The notes: generated by a model not told the origin, from the letters alone. 27,576 nt of DNA from an uncultured Mitsuokella sp. (GCA_900770895.1 CAAGMF010000280.1:1-27576); one strand, 5' to 3'; shown: positions 15,523-22,730, numbered from the stretch's first letter. Translations and numbers: made by a program.

Positions 15523-16149
15523 ATGATGAAATATAAACATATAGCCGGCCGGACGGCTGTCCTGCTATCGCTGGCCGCGCTCGGAGCGGCCATGGTGCCG
15601 GCGGACATCGCTGGCCTCGCTACCGGCATGCCGGTCGTAGCGGCCCAGTCGCTCTGGGGCGGACCGAACATATTCGCGGACCGCAAGGCGCATGAGGTCG
15701 GCGACATACTGACCATCGTCATCAATGAGAGTACATCGCTCTCGACGAGCAAGAAATCATCCAACTCGAAGAGCGGCAGCACGTCGCTGGCGACTGGTGT
15801 CGGTATATTTGATTTCCTGCGGGCCGCTTCGGCCAGCGGCTCAGATTCCTTCTCCGCCACCGGCTCGGCTACAGCCACGAATAAGACGAGCGGCAATGTG
15901 ACCGTCACCGTCGTCGAGGTGCAGCCGAACGGCAACATGGTCGTCGAAGGGACGCAGTCGATCTGGCAGAACCGCAACGAGCACAAGATCACGCTGCGCG
16001 GTGTCTGCCGCCAGGATGATGTGACGGCGTCGAACACGATACCGTCGACGAAAATCGCTGATGCCACGCTGAAGTTCGACGGCAAAGGGCCGCTCAACGC
16101 CAAGCAGCGTCAGGGCATATTGACACAGATATTCAATATCCTGTTCTAA
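15523..16149 (+). CDS. flgH: Flagellar L-ring protein FlgH, without lipobox
   Basis: A 208-residue exported protein. The signal peptide ends near MPVVA (about residue 40). The mature part starts QSLWGGPNIFADRKAHEVGDILTIVINEST, as in FlgH. The C-terminal part carries NVTVTVVEVQPNGNMVVEG, ITLRGVCRQDDVTASNTIPSTKIADA and the terminal GILTQIFNILF. FlgH forms the outer-membrane L-ring. Enterobacterial FlgH is a lipoprotein, but here there is no cysteine near the cleavage site: the only Cys is in GVCRQ. GAGGTG precedes tandem ATGs at 15523 and 15526; the further in-frame TTG at 15484 lacks support. FlgH in a Firmicute-like genome is strong evidence for an outer membrane. Confidence 0.92.
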   Translation: MMKYKHIAGRTAVLLSLAALGAAMVPADIAGLATGMPVVAAQSLWGGPNIFADRKAHEVGDILTIVINESTSLSTSKKSSNSKSGSTSLATGVGIFDFLRAASASGSDSFSATGSATATNKTSGNVTVTVVEVQPNGNMVVEGTQSIWQNRNEHKITLRGVCRQDDVTASNTIPSTKIADATLKFDGKGPLNAKQRQGILTQIFNILF

Positions 16150-16177
16150 AAGATAGTCAAGGGGTGACGGGATAATC

Positions 16178-17293
16178 ATGAAGAAATTTTTCGCACTGCT
16201 GACGGCCTGCGTACTGGCCGTCAGCTTCGTCGGTCAGGCGGAGGCCGTGCCGGCAGTGACGCGTATCAAGGATATATCGCATGTCCAGGGCGTGCGCTCG
16301 AACCAGCTCATGGGCTATGGCCTCGTCGTCGGCCTGCAGGGCACGGGCGACTCCTCGAGCAAGGCGCTCGAGACGATACAGAGCGTTGTGAACATGCTGA
16401 AATCCTACGGCGTAGCCGTGAACCAGAGCTCGCTCAAGGCTGATAACGTAGCTGCGGTCATGGTCACTGCGACGTTGCCGCCTTTTGCGCATGAGGGCGA
16501 TACCATCGATGTCACGGTATCCTCCATCGGTGATGCAGACAGCATCCAGGGCGGTACGCTGCTGCAGACTCCGCTGCGTGCCGGCAATGGCAATGTCTAT
16601 GCCGTGGCTCAGGGCGCGGTGTCGACGGGCGGCTTCGTCACGGGGCGTGGCGGCAGCTCGGCCCAGCGCAATTTCCCGACCGTCGGCACGACGCCGAATG
16701 GCGCCATCGTCGAGCGCACGGTCGAGGATGAGATCGGCAGCGATGGCAATATATCGCTGTCAATCGCAAAGCCGGACTTCACGACGGCCTCGCGCATGGC
16801 GGCCGCCATCAATGCCCAGTACGGCAACATCGCCAAGGCAGTGAATCCGGGGCGCATCGATATCAGCATACCGGCGTATTTCCGCAACAATGTGGTCGGC
16901 TTCGTATCCAGCATCGAGGAGCTGCCAGTCATGCCGGACAATGCGGCGAAAATCGTTGTCAATGAGCGCACGGGCACCATCGTCATGGGCGGCGATGTAG
17001 CCGTCGATGAGATAGCGATCACGCAGGGCGGGCTTTCGATCAGCATCTCGCGTACGAACGATACCTCGCAGCCGAATCCGCTATCGTACGGCACGACTGT
17101 GACGGCCAACAATACGGCCGTGCGGGCCAAGGATGACAAGGCGCACTCCATCGTGCTGCCGGCCACGACAGCCAACGTCGGCGATATCGTCGGTGCGCTG
17201 AATGCCGTCGGAGCTACGCCGCGCGATATCATATCGATCCTGCAGGCCATGTCGGCCTCGGGCGCGCTGCACGCCGAGCTGCAGATTATATGA
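16178..17293 (+). CDS. flgI: Flagellar P-ring protein FlgI
   Basis: A 371-residue periplasmic ring protein of standard length. The signal peptide ends near GQAEA (23). The mature part starts VTRIKDISHVQGVRSNQLMGYGLVVGLQGTGDSS, the FlgI signature. Further conserved stretches are ALETIQSVVNMLKSYGV, PFAHEGDTIDVTVSSIGDA, GGTLLQTPLR, VNERTGTIVMGGDV and the end GATPRDIISILQAMSASGALHAELQII. It forms the bushing around the rod in the peptidoglycan. AAGGGGTGA precedes the ATG. It lies 28 bases after flgH and 13 before flgJ. Confidence 0.96.
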   Translation: MKKFFALLTACVLAVSFVGQAEAVPAVTRIKDISHVQGVRSNQLMGYGLVVGLQGTGDSSSKALETIQSVVNMLKSYGVAVNQSSLKADNVAAVMVTATLPPFAHEGDTIDVTVSSIGDADSIQGGTLLQTPLRAGNGNVYAVAQGAVSTGGFVTGRGGSSAQRNFPTVGTTPNGAIVERTVEDEIGSDGNISLSIAKPDFTTASRMAAAINAQYGNIAKAVNPGRIDISIPAYFRNNVVGFVSSIEELPVMPDNAAKIVVNERTGTIVMGGDVAVDEIAITQGGLSISISRTNDTSQPNPLSYGTTVTANNTAVRAKDDKAHSIVLPATTANVGDIVGALNAVGATPRDIISILQAMSASGALHAELQII

Positions 17294-17306
17294 TAGGGGG
17301 CTGACC

Positions 17307-17813
17307 ATGCAGATCGCACCATTATCAATGAATACGATGCTGAACAGCGGTACGGCTGCCGGCGGACTGAACGCCTCAGCCGCATCAGCGGCCAGCCAGG
17401 CCCAGGCTGCGAGCTTTGAATCCATGTTGAAAGATGTCCAGCGCCGGGAGGCGGCCGACGCTGGCAGCAAGCATATCGTGAACGAGGCCGGCAAGACGAA
17501 GCGGGACGCCGAGCTCAAGAAGGCGTGCAAGGGCTTCGAGGCCATGTTCCTGAGCCTCATGTACAAGCAGATGCGCGCGACCGTGCCAGAGAATACGCTG
17601 TTCGGCGAGTCGAATGCCGACAAGATCTGGCAGGATATGCGCGACACCGAGCTCATGAAGAACGTCGCCGATGGCGGCGGCCTCGGACTGGCCGATATGC
17701 TCTATCGCCAGTTGTCGCCGCAGGTCCTGGCTCAGGAAAAAGCCGAGCAGGAGGGCGCCGCCAAAGCTGCCGCTGCATCCGCCTCCGTCCAGCAAAAGGC
17801 AACTGGCAAATAA
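17307..17813 (+). CDS. flgJ: FlgJ-type rod-binding protein, muramidase domain absent
   Basis: A 168-residue protein matching only the N-terminal rod-binding domain of FlgJ, about residues 58-135: LKKACKGFEAMFLSLMYKQM, then NTLFGESNADKIWQDMRDTELMKNVADGGGLGLADMLYRQL. Proteobacterial dual-domain FlgJ also has a C-terminal glucosaminidase, absent here; the tail is Ala/Gln-rich. It caps the growing rod, so a separate enzyme must open the peptidoglycan. The ATG at 17307 is six bases after AGGGGG; the longer frame back to 17202 runs into flgI and is rejected. It is last in the flagellar cluster, before a terminator. Confidence 0.9.
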   Translation: MQIAPLSMNTMLNSGTAAGGLNASAASAASQAQAASFESMLKDVQRREAADAGSKHIVNEAGKTKRDAELKKACKGFEAMFLSLMYKQMRATVPENTLFGESNADKIWQDMRDTELMKNVADGGGLGLADMLYRQLSPQVLAQEKAEQEGAAKAAAASASVQQKATGK

Positions 17814-17814
17814 A

Positions 17815-17831
17815 AAGCCTCCCCTCAGGGG
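17815..17831. repeat. Possible relic of the MITE terminus next to the flgJ stop
   Basis: AAGCCTCCCCTCAGGGG differs by one missing T from the terminal sequence of the 160-bp element at 20201-20360. It begins two bases after the flgJ stop codon. No partner terminus is seen within 200 bases, so it would be a solo end. Confidence 0.35.
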
Positions 17832-17849
17832 CAGCTTGTAAACTCAGAC

Positions 17850-17896
17850 AGGGATGACCTGCTGGTATATTGCCGGCGGGCCATCCCTTCTTTTTC
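17850..17896 (+). terminator. Terminator of the flagellar cluster
   Basis: AGGGATGACCTGCTGG pairs with CCGGCGGGCCATCCCT (16 positions, one mismatch, two G-T wobbles) around TATATTG. TTCTTTTT follows. It is very strong and isolates the flagellar genes from the DUF815 gene. Confidence 0.9.
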
Positions 17897-17976
17897 TGTA
17901 TCATATGTGGTAATATATAACTTAAAACCGCCGCATGACGGTGCCGCTTGTTTTTTTAGAAGAGAGGTGCGGATTT

Positions 17977-19290
17977 ATGTATAAATATACCTCCAGGCTC
18001 GTAATATATCGCCAGATACCGCGTGACAGCATACTCTGGCAGCTGGCAGATATCTGCCGGGATTTCGATCGTGGCGAGTATGACCGCGAGCAGCTCGGCG
18101 AGCGCGTGCTGACTGAGATAAACCGGTTGCTCGATGTAGCGACGAAATATGGTTTCGACGGCAACCTCTGGCATAACTACATCGCTTTCCTGATTGCCAC
18201 CACCGAGACCCCGTTCACCCTCGTCTGCGAGAAAAACGGGGGCAGCGCCGGCTCGGTAAATACCCTTGTCCGCAATGATTTCCAGATGTTCCACCGCATC
18301 ATGGAGTACGACTTCAGCGCACTCGAGGAGGCACTGGAGCTGGACTGCTTCCAGGTCATAGAGAACTATCAGGCCGTCGAAAAAAAGGAGCAGATCTATA
18401 ACAAGAGCGTCAGCGAAAAGGTGCAGGAGCTGTCGCGCTCGCTCGAGCAGGTGCATGACATCGATGAGATGTACCGCGTAGTTACCGATTTCTATGCGCG
18501 CTATGGCGTCGGGATGTTCGGCCTGAACAAGGCGTTCCGCGTATCGCCGAACATCGAGGTCACGGGCGAGCTGCTCGAGCCGATTACGACGACGGGCGAC
18601 ATGACCCTCGACGATATCATCGGCTACGAGGAGCAGAAAGCCAAACTCCGGGAGAATACCGAGGCGTTCGTCGCCGGCCGCAAGGCGAACAATGTCCTGC
18701 TGTACGGTGACGCTGGTACGGGCAAGTCCACGAGCATCAAGGCCATACTGAACCAGTACTACGACCAGGGGCTGCGCATGATCGAGGTCTACAAGCATGA
18801 ATTCAAATATCTGCAGCGCATCATAGCCCGGATAAAGAACCGCAACTATCGCTTCATCATCTACATGGATGACCTGTCGTTCGAGGAATTCGAGATTGAG
18901 TACAAATATCTGAAGGCGGTCATCGAGGGCGGTCTCGAGGTCAAGCCGGACAACGTGCTCATCTATGCGACGAGCAACCGTCGTCATCTCGTGCGCGAGA
19001 CGTGGCAGGACCGGCCGGAATCCGTGAATGAGGATATGCATTCGGGCGATACCGTCCAGGAGAAGCTGTCGCTGTCGGCCCGCTTCGGTCTGTCCATCGG
19101 TTTCTATCGTCCGGATCAGCAGCAGTATTTCGCCATCATCAAGGGGCTGGCCCGCAAGCATCCGGAACTCGCGGATATGACGGACGATGAGCTCGAGCGC
19201 GGGGCCCGGGTATGGCAGATGAGCCATGCCGGCTTCTCGGGACGCACGGCGGAGCAGTACATCCTGTCGCTGTTGAGCCAGCGTCAGTGA
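17977..19290 (+). CDS. DUF815-family AAA+ ATPase
   Basis: A 437-residue cytoplasmic protein. The N-terminal half (1-200) is alpha-helical and charged. An ATPase core follows: LDDIIGYEEQKAKLRENTEAF (211-231), Walker A GDAGTGKST (244-252), Walker B FIIYMDDLSFEE (293-304) and a sensor-1-like ATSNRRH (331-337). This pattern, including EDMHSGDTVQEKLSLSARFG, is that of DUF815 ATPases, whose role is unsettled. The ATG at 17977 is seven bases after GAGGTG; the further in-frame start at 17935 is less likely. It follows a terminator, so it needs its own promoter, which I could not place with confidence in 17897-17976. It is probably co-transcribed with the permease 19 bases downstream. Confidence 0.85.
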   Translation: MYKYTSRLVIYRQIPRDSILWQLADICRDFDRGEYDREQLGERVLTEINRLLDVATKYGFDGNLWHNYIAFLIATTETPFTLVCEKNGGSAGSVNTLVRNDFQMFHRIMEYDFSALEEALELDCFQVIENYQAVEKKEQIYNKSVSEKVQELSRSLEQVHDIDEMYRVVTDFYARYGVGMFGLNKAFRVSPNIEVTGELLEPITTTGDMTLDDIIGYEEQKAKLRENTEAFVAGRKANNVLLYGDAGTGKSTSIKAILNQYYDQGLRMIEVYKHEFKYLQRIIARIKNRNYRFIIYMDDLSFEEFEIEYKYLKAVIEGGLEVKPDNVLIYATSNRRHLVRETWQDRPESVNEDMHSGDTVQEKLSLSARFGLSIGFYRPDQQQYFAIIKGLARKHPELADMTDDELERGARVWQMSHAGFSGRTAEQYILSLLSQRQ

Positions 19291-19309
19291 GGGCTGAAAG
19301 GAGCAGGGG

Positions 19310-20194
19310 ATGAAGCCACATATGAAAGGCATTGTCCTGGCGGCAGGCGGGGCCGGCCTCTGGGGCGGCTCGGGAGTAGCCGGACAATATCTGATGCAGA
19401 ACTGCGGCGTCGATGCCGCCTGGCTTACAGATCTGCGGCTGCTTCTCGGCGGGCTCATACTGCTCGCAGTCGATGCCCGGCAGCACGGGAGCGGCGGCAT
19501 ATCTGCCATCTGGTGCAGACGGCGCAATGCGGTCGAGCTGCTGGTTTTTGCCGTGTTCGGGATGCTGGCCGTGCAGTATTCGTATCTCGCCAGTATCGCC
19601 TATGGCAACGCCCCGGCTACGACGGTCATCCAGTACACGATGCCGGCTTTCGTCATCATCTGGACGGCGCTGAGCTCCTGGCGCCTGCCTCAGCGGCTCG
19701 AGGTCATATGCGTCATCATGGCCATGGCTGGTACATTCGTGCTCGTCACGCACGGCAGTCTGGAGACGCTTTCCGTGCCGCTGCTGTCCGTCATATGGGG
19801 CTTCGTATCGGCCCTGGCGGCGGCGCTCTATACGATATTGCCGCGACGGCTCATACGCGAGTGGCGCAGCAGCCTCGTCGTCGGTTGGGGCATGCTTGTA
19901 GGCGGTCTGCTGTTCCTGCCGGCTGCCCAGCCATGGAGCATCCCGGGTACCTGGGACTGGCTGACCTTTGGGAATTTTGCCTACGTCATCGTGCTTGGCA
20001 CAGCTGCGGCGTTCTCTTTCTACCTCGGCAGCCTGCGCTACCTGACTAGTGCTGAGGCCGGCATACTGGGCTGCCTCGAGCCGCTATCCTCGATTGTATT
20101 CTCTGTCGCCTGCCTGGGCACATCGTTCGGCCTGCTCGACATCGTCGGCACACTGCTGGTAGTGATCCCCGTATTCCTGCTGGCGAAGAGATGA
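19310..20194 (+). CDS. EamA/DMT-family membrane transporter
   Basis: A 294-residue integral membrane protein with about ten predicted helices in two EamA repeats, roughly 8-135 and 155-292. Typical features are GAGLWGGSGVAGQYLM at the start, QYTMPAFVIIWTALSSW ending repeat one, and AEAGILGCLEPLSSIVFSVACLG in repeat two. DMT permeases move amino acids, nucleotide-related or other small metabolites, often outward; the substrate cannot be read from sequence. It lies 19 bases after the DUF815 gene with AGGAGCAGGGG before its ATG. It is followed by a palindromic repeat element rather than a classical terminator. Confidence 0.88.
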   Translation: MKPHMKGIVLAAGGAGLWGGSGVAGQYLMQNCGVDAAWLTDLRLLLGGLILLAVDARQHGSGGISAIWCRRRNAVELLVFAVFGMLAVQYSYLASIAYGNAPATTVIQYTMPAFVIIWTALSSWRLPQRLEVICVIMAMAGTFVLVTHGSLETLSVPLLSVIWGFVSALAAALYTILPRRLIREWRSSLVVGWGMLVGGLLFLPAAQPWSIPGTWDWLTFGNFAYVIVLGTAAAFSFYLGSLRYLTSAEAGILGCLEPLSSIVFSVACLGTSFGLLDIVGTLLVVIPVFLLAKR

Positions 20195-20200
20195 ACAATC

Positions 20201-20360
20201 AAGCCTTCTCCTCAGGAGAAGGGGGACCGCGTTAGCGGTGGATGAGGTGTAGCTGGAACGTGGTTCTATATTTAGAATTAAAGACTCCGAGTAACGAGTC
20301 TCTCTAGCTACACCTCATCCGTCAGCCTGCGGCTGCCACCTTCCCCTGAGGGGAAGGCTT
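20201..20360. mobile_element. 160-bp palindromic MITE/REP-like element
   Basis: Imperfect inverted termini of about 53 bases: the left end starts AAGCCTTCTCCTCAGGAG, and the right end read in reverse complement starts AAGCCTTCCCCTCAGGGG; both inner edges read GGATGAGGTGTAGCT. Each arm contains nested hairpins: CCTTCTC/GAGAAGG and CCGC/GCGG on the left, CAGCC/GGCTG and CCTTCCCC/GGGGAAGG on the right. The roughly 53-base centre holds GACTC/GAGTC. It has no coding capacity and I see no clear target-site duplication. The GGATGAGGTG core resembles intergenic repeats I know from other Firmicutes. It may also act as a bidirectional terminator between the permease and the LacI gene. Confidence 0.75.
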
Positions 20361-20437
20361 CCCTCTAACTTGTTTCGTGTTTTGTTGCGTTAACATACAA
20401 TGGGGCAGACAAGTATAGAGAGCGGTTTATATTTCAT

Positions 20438-20460
20438 GCTGGATTCGAATCGGATTCAGC
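20438..20460. repeat. Imperfect palindrome in the lacI upstream region
   Basis: A 23-bp imperfect dyad with outer arms GCTG and CAGC and internal GGATTCGAATC. It lies about 75 bases upstream of the lacI -35 box. It could be an operator or simply a small hairpin. The remainder of 20361-20530 shows no gene. Confidence 0.25.
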
Positions 20461-20531
20461 CGCGATTTCGTCGTGATAGTGGCGCGCTTGCAAAAAAAAT
20501 AATATGAAAAGAGCAAAATCCCGTAAAAAGT

Positions 20532-20547
20532 ACTAGACAAATCTAGT
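20532..20547. promoter_or_regulatory. Perfect dyad overlapping the lacI -35 box
   Basis: ACTAGA and TCTAGT are perfect inverted repeats separated by CAAA. They overlap the -35 hexamer, a placement that would block or recruit RNA polymerase. Confidence 0.4.
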
Positions 20548-20562
20548 TTTATAAGCTACAAT
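20534..20562 (+). promoter_or_regulatory. Promoter of lacI-type regulator and kdg genes
   Basis: TAGACA (20534-20539), a 17-base spacer and TACAAT (20557-20562). The start would be near 20569, directly next to the LacI-type operator. Confidence 0.65.
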
Positions 20563-20570
20563 ATCATATG

Positions 20571-20582
20571 TAAAACGGTTTA
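20571..20582. promoter_or_regulatory. LacI-family operator
   Basis: TAAAACGGTTTA is a dyad of the form TAAAnCGnTTTA with the central CG typical of LacI-family operators. It sits at the transcription start, upstream of a LacI-family gene, so autoregulation is likely. Confidence 0.55.
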
Positions 20583-20604
20583 GTTAAATGGAGGGTGACG
20601 CGGG

Positions 20605-21627
20605 ATGGCTGGAGCCAGACGTAAGAAAGTGACTATCGTAGACGTCGCGGCTAAGGCCGGAGTCTCGAAAACGACGATATCGCGCTATCTGAACGGCAAA
20701 TTCGAATATATGTCCGAAGAGTCGCGGCAGCGGATCGCCGCAGTCATCGAAGAACTGGGCTACCGGCCCAACTCGCTGGCACGCAGCCTGAAAGCCCGCC
20801 AGTCCTTCGTGCTCGGGGTCATCGTCTCAGATATCACGAGCCCGTTTTCCCCGATACTGCTCAAGGGCATCAGCGATTGCTGTGAGAAATTCGGCTATCG
20901 CATACTCATTGCGAACTCTGATGATGAGCCGCGCAAGGAGCGTGACTATGTGCTGAACATGGTCGACCAGCGCGTCGACGGCATCATATTGAATACGACT
21001 GGTGGCAATGAGGATTTCTTGCGGGAGACAGCGGAGGCAGGCATGCCGTTCGTGCTCGCCGACCGCATGCTGAATACGCCGCTGTTCGACACGGTGCACA
21101 GCGCCGACCGCGATGCCATCGAGTCCATGCTGAGCTACCTGAAGCGCGAGGAGTATGAGACCGTCGCCTTTTTCACCCAGCCGCTCACGAACAGCACGCG
21201 TGTGAACCGCTGCCAGGTATTCCGCGAGCTTTATCCGGAGCTGTTCGGCGAGGGAGCACAGGTTTGCTTCCTCGAGAAGAAAACACGTGATATGACGGTC
21301 ATGCAGGAATACATGCGTCGCACGCAGGGACAGCACCGGGCCATATTCACCGGCAACGGCGTAGCGACCATGCGCGTCGTGCAGGCCATGCATGATCTCG
21401 ATATAAAGTTCCCGGACGATACAGGCCTGTGCGGCTTTGATGACTGGGACTGGATGAACCTGGTCGGAGGCGGTATCACGACGATCAAGCTGCCGACGTA
21501 CGAGGTGGGCATGGAGTGCGTGAAGCGCATGATGAATCACCTGCATTATGTTGGTAGCTCCCGGACAGCGGCGAAGCCCGAGAACATCGAGCTGCCGTGC
21601 GAACTCGAGATACGCAGCTCGACCTGA
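20605..21627 (+). CDS. LacI-family transcriptional regulator, probable KdgR-like
   Basis: A 340-residue repressor. The DNA-binding domain, about 8-65, contains VTIVDVAAKAGVSKTTISRY, then LNGKFEYMSEESRQRIAAVIEELGYRPNSLARSL with the hinge helix. The effector domain, about 66-335, begins SFVLGVIVSDITSPFSPILL as in periplasmic-binding-fold LacI proteins and carries GLCGFDDWDWMNL. It directly precedes kdgK-kduI-kduD-kdgA in the same direction, so it probably controls uronate catabolism with KDG or a related keto-deoxy acid as effector (inference from neighbours). It is likely autoregulated through the dyads at its promoter. GGAGGGTG lies about eight bases before the ATG. Confidence 0.9.
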   Translation: MAGARRKKVTIVDVAAKAGVSKTTISRYLNGKFEYMSEESRQRIAAVIEELGYRPNSLARSLKARQSFVLGVIVSDITSPFSPILLKGISDCCEKFGYRILIANSDDEPRKERDYVLNMVDQRVDGIILNTTGGNEDFLRETAEAGMPFVLADRMLNTPLFDTVHSADRDAIESMLSYLKREEYETVAFFTQPLTNSTRVNRCQVFRELYPELFGEGAQVCFLEKKTRDMTVMQEYMRRTQGQHRAIFTGNGVATMRVVQAMHDLDIKFPDDTGLCGFDDWDWMNLVGGGITTIKLPTYEVGMECVKRMMNHLHYVGSSRTAAKPENIELPCELEIRSST

Positions 21628-21648
21628 TTTTAGCGATGGCTATCCTAC

Positions 21649-21676
21649 CCAGCCGTTCTGGCTGGTTTCCTTTTTA
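21649..21676 (+). terminator. Weak terminator or attenuator after the LacI gene
   Basis: CCAGCC/GGCTGG stem of six base pairs with loop GTTCT, then TTTCCTTTTTA. The stem is short, so read-through into kdgK is likely, giving a graded ratio of regulator to enzyme transcripts. Confidence 0.5.
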
Positions 21677-21684
21677 GACGTGAA

Positions 21685-21700
21685 CCGGTTTCTGAACCGG
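21685..21700 (+). other. Hairpin just upstream of the kdgK ribosome site
   Basis: CCGGTT and AACCGG form a perfect six-base-pair stem around TCTG, five bases before the AGGAGG of kdgK. It could be an mRNA hairpin tuning translation or a DNA operator. Confidence 0.35.
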
Positions 21701-21718
21701 CGGCAGGAGGTTAATGAA

Positions 21719-22663
21719 GTGGTAGAGGTATTGACATTTGGCGAGCCGATGGGACTGCTCGCTGCTGATGAGGTAAAGCCGCTGAAAGACGTGGAGCATT
21801 TCACGCGCTATGTCTGCGGCGCTGAGGTGAATTTCTCCGTCGGCCTGGCCCGTCTCGGGCACACCGTTGCCTATGTATCGAAAATCGGCCATGATCCGTT
21901 CGGCGACCATATCCGGGATTTCCTCACCGAGAACAAGATCGAAAACCGCTATGTCAAATACGATGATGAATATCTGACGGGCATGCAGCTGAAGGCGAAA
22001 GTCGTCGACGGCGATCCGCTCGTCGTGAATTTCCGCAAGAATACGGCGTTCTCGCATTTCGGCCCGGATGATCTGGCCGATATCGACTGGACGGGCGTGC
22101 GTCACGTCCATGTGACCGGCATACCGGCAGCCCTGTCGGAGAGCTGCCGTGCAGCAGCCGCGAAGCTCATGGATCTGGCGCGCGAGCATGGTGCACGCGT
22201 ATCGTTCGACCCGAACCTGCGTCCGGCCCTCTGGAAGGACAAGCAGGAGATGGTACGCGTCATCAATGCTCTCGCTGCGAAGGCAGACATCGTCCTGCCG
22301 GGCGTCGGTGAGGGCGAGACGCTCATGGGCTCGCGCGATCCGGAGGCCATCGCCGATTTCTACCTCGGCCAGGGCGCGAAAGCGGTCGTCGTAAAAGTCG
22401 GCGCCAAGGGCTCCTTCGTGAAGACCGCCGAGGGCGAGAAGTTCGACTCTCCGGGCTTCCATGTCGAGCATGTCGTCGACACGGTCGGCGCCGGTGATGG
22501 CTTTGCCGTAGGTACGATATCGGCCCTGCTCGAGGGACAGAGCCTGCGCGATGCTGCGCACCGTGGCGCTGCCATAGGCGCGCTGGCTGTCATGTCGCCG
22601 GGCGACAATGAGGGGCTGCCGGACCGCAAGCGCCTCGACGAGTTCATGAGCACTGGTAAATGA
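21719..22663 (+). CDS. kdgK: 2-keto-3-deoxygluconate kinase (PfkB family)
   Basis: A 314-residue PfkB sugar kinase. The start motif is VEVLTFGEPMGLLAAD, the substrate lid region CGAEVNFSVGLARLGH, and the ATP/catalytic signature DTVGAGDGFAVG with Asp260 as base. SFDPNLRPALWKD is typical of KDG kinases. It converts KDG to KDPG with ATP. I chose the GTG at 21719: AGGAGG lies eight bases upstream and homology begins there; the nearby ATG at 21714 is out of frame. Upstream extension of the frame overlaps the LacI gene and is not supported. The role is confirmed by neighbouring kduI, kduD and kdgA. Confidence 0.9.
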   Translation: MVEVLTFGEPMGLLAADEVKPLKDVEHFTRYVCGAEVNFSVGLARLGHTVAYVSKIGHDPFGDHIRDFLTENKIENRYVKYDDEYLTGMQLKAKVVDGDPLVVNFRKNTAFSHFGPDDLADIDWTGVRHVHVTGIPAALSESCRAAAAKLMDLAREHGARVSFDPNLRPALWKDKQEMVRVINALAAKADIVLPGVGEGETLMGSRDPEAIADFYLGQGAKAVVVKVGAKGSFVKTAEGEKFDSPGFHVEHVVDTVGAGDGFAVGTISALLEGQSLRDAAHRGAAIGALAVMSPGDNEGLPDRKRLDEFMSTGK

Positions 22664-22672
22664 TATAATTTC

Positions 22673-22706
22673 CGCCCGCGATTCCGGGCGATGAAGCGAT
22701 TTCGCT
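22673..22706 (+). other. Tandem hairpins between kdgK and kduI
   Basis: CGCCCG/CGGGCG (22673-22690, 6 bp) is followed by AGCGA/TCGCT (22695-22706, 5 bp, two-base loop). They end about ten bases before the AGGAGG of kduI. There is no T run, so mRNA processing or translation control fits better than termination. Confidence 0.35.
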
Positions 22707-22730
22707 GATATGCATCAGGAGGCAGAAAAG

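Noticed and set aside
17202..17306. An N-terminal extension of flgJ into flgI.
   Set aside because: The extension is the shifted frame of the conserved FlgI C-terminus; the ATG at 17307 has a good ribosome site.
17956..19527. A minus-strand open frame of about 520 codons opposite the DUF815 gene.
   Set aside because: The + strand has intact Walker A and B motifs; the antisense frame shows no domain or ribosome site.
20201..20360. A CRISPR repeat or an rRNA/tRNA fragment.
   Set aside because: There is one pair of inverted arms rather than spaced direct repeats, and no cloverleaf or rRNA signature.
21548..21718. An N-terminal extension of kdgK into the LacI gene.
   Set aside because: PfkB homology starts at the GTG at 21719, which has an AGGAGG site. 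The extension is out-of-frame LacI coding sequence and terminator.
22710..22730. An earlier ATG for kduI.
   Set aside because: The AGGAGG site would lie inside the gene, and the KduI family starts at MDVRYSVNP.
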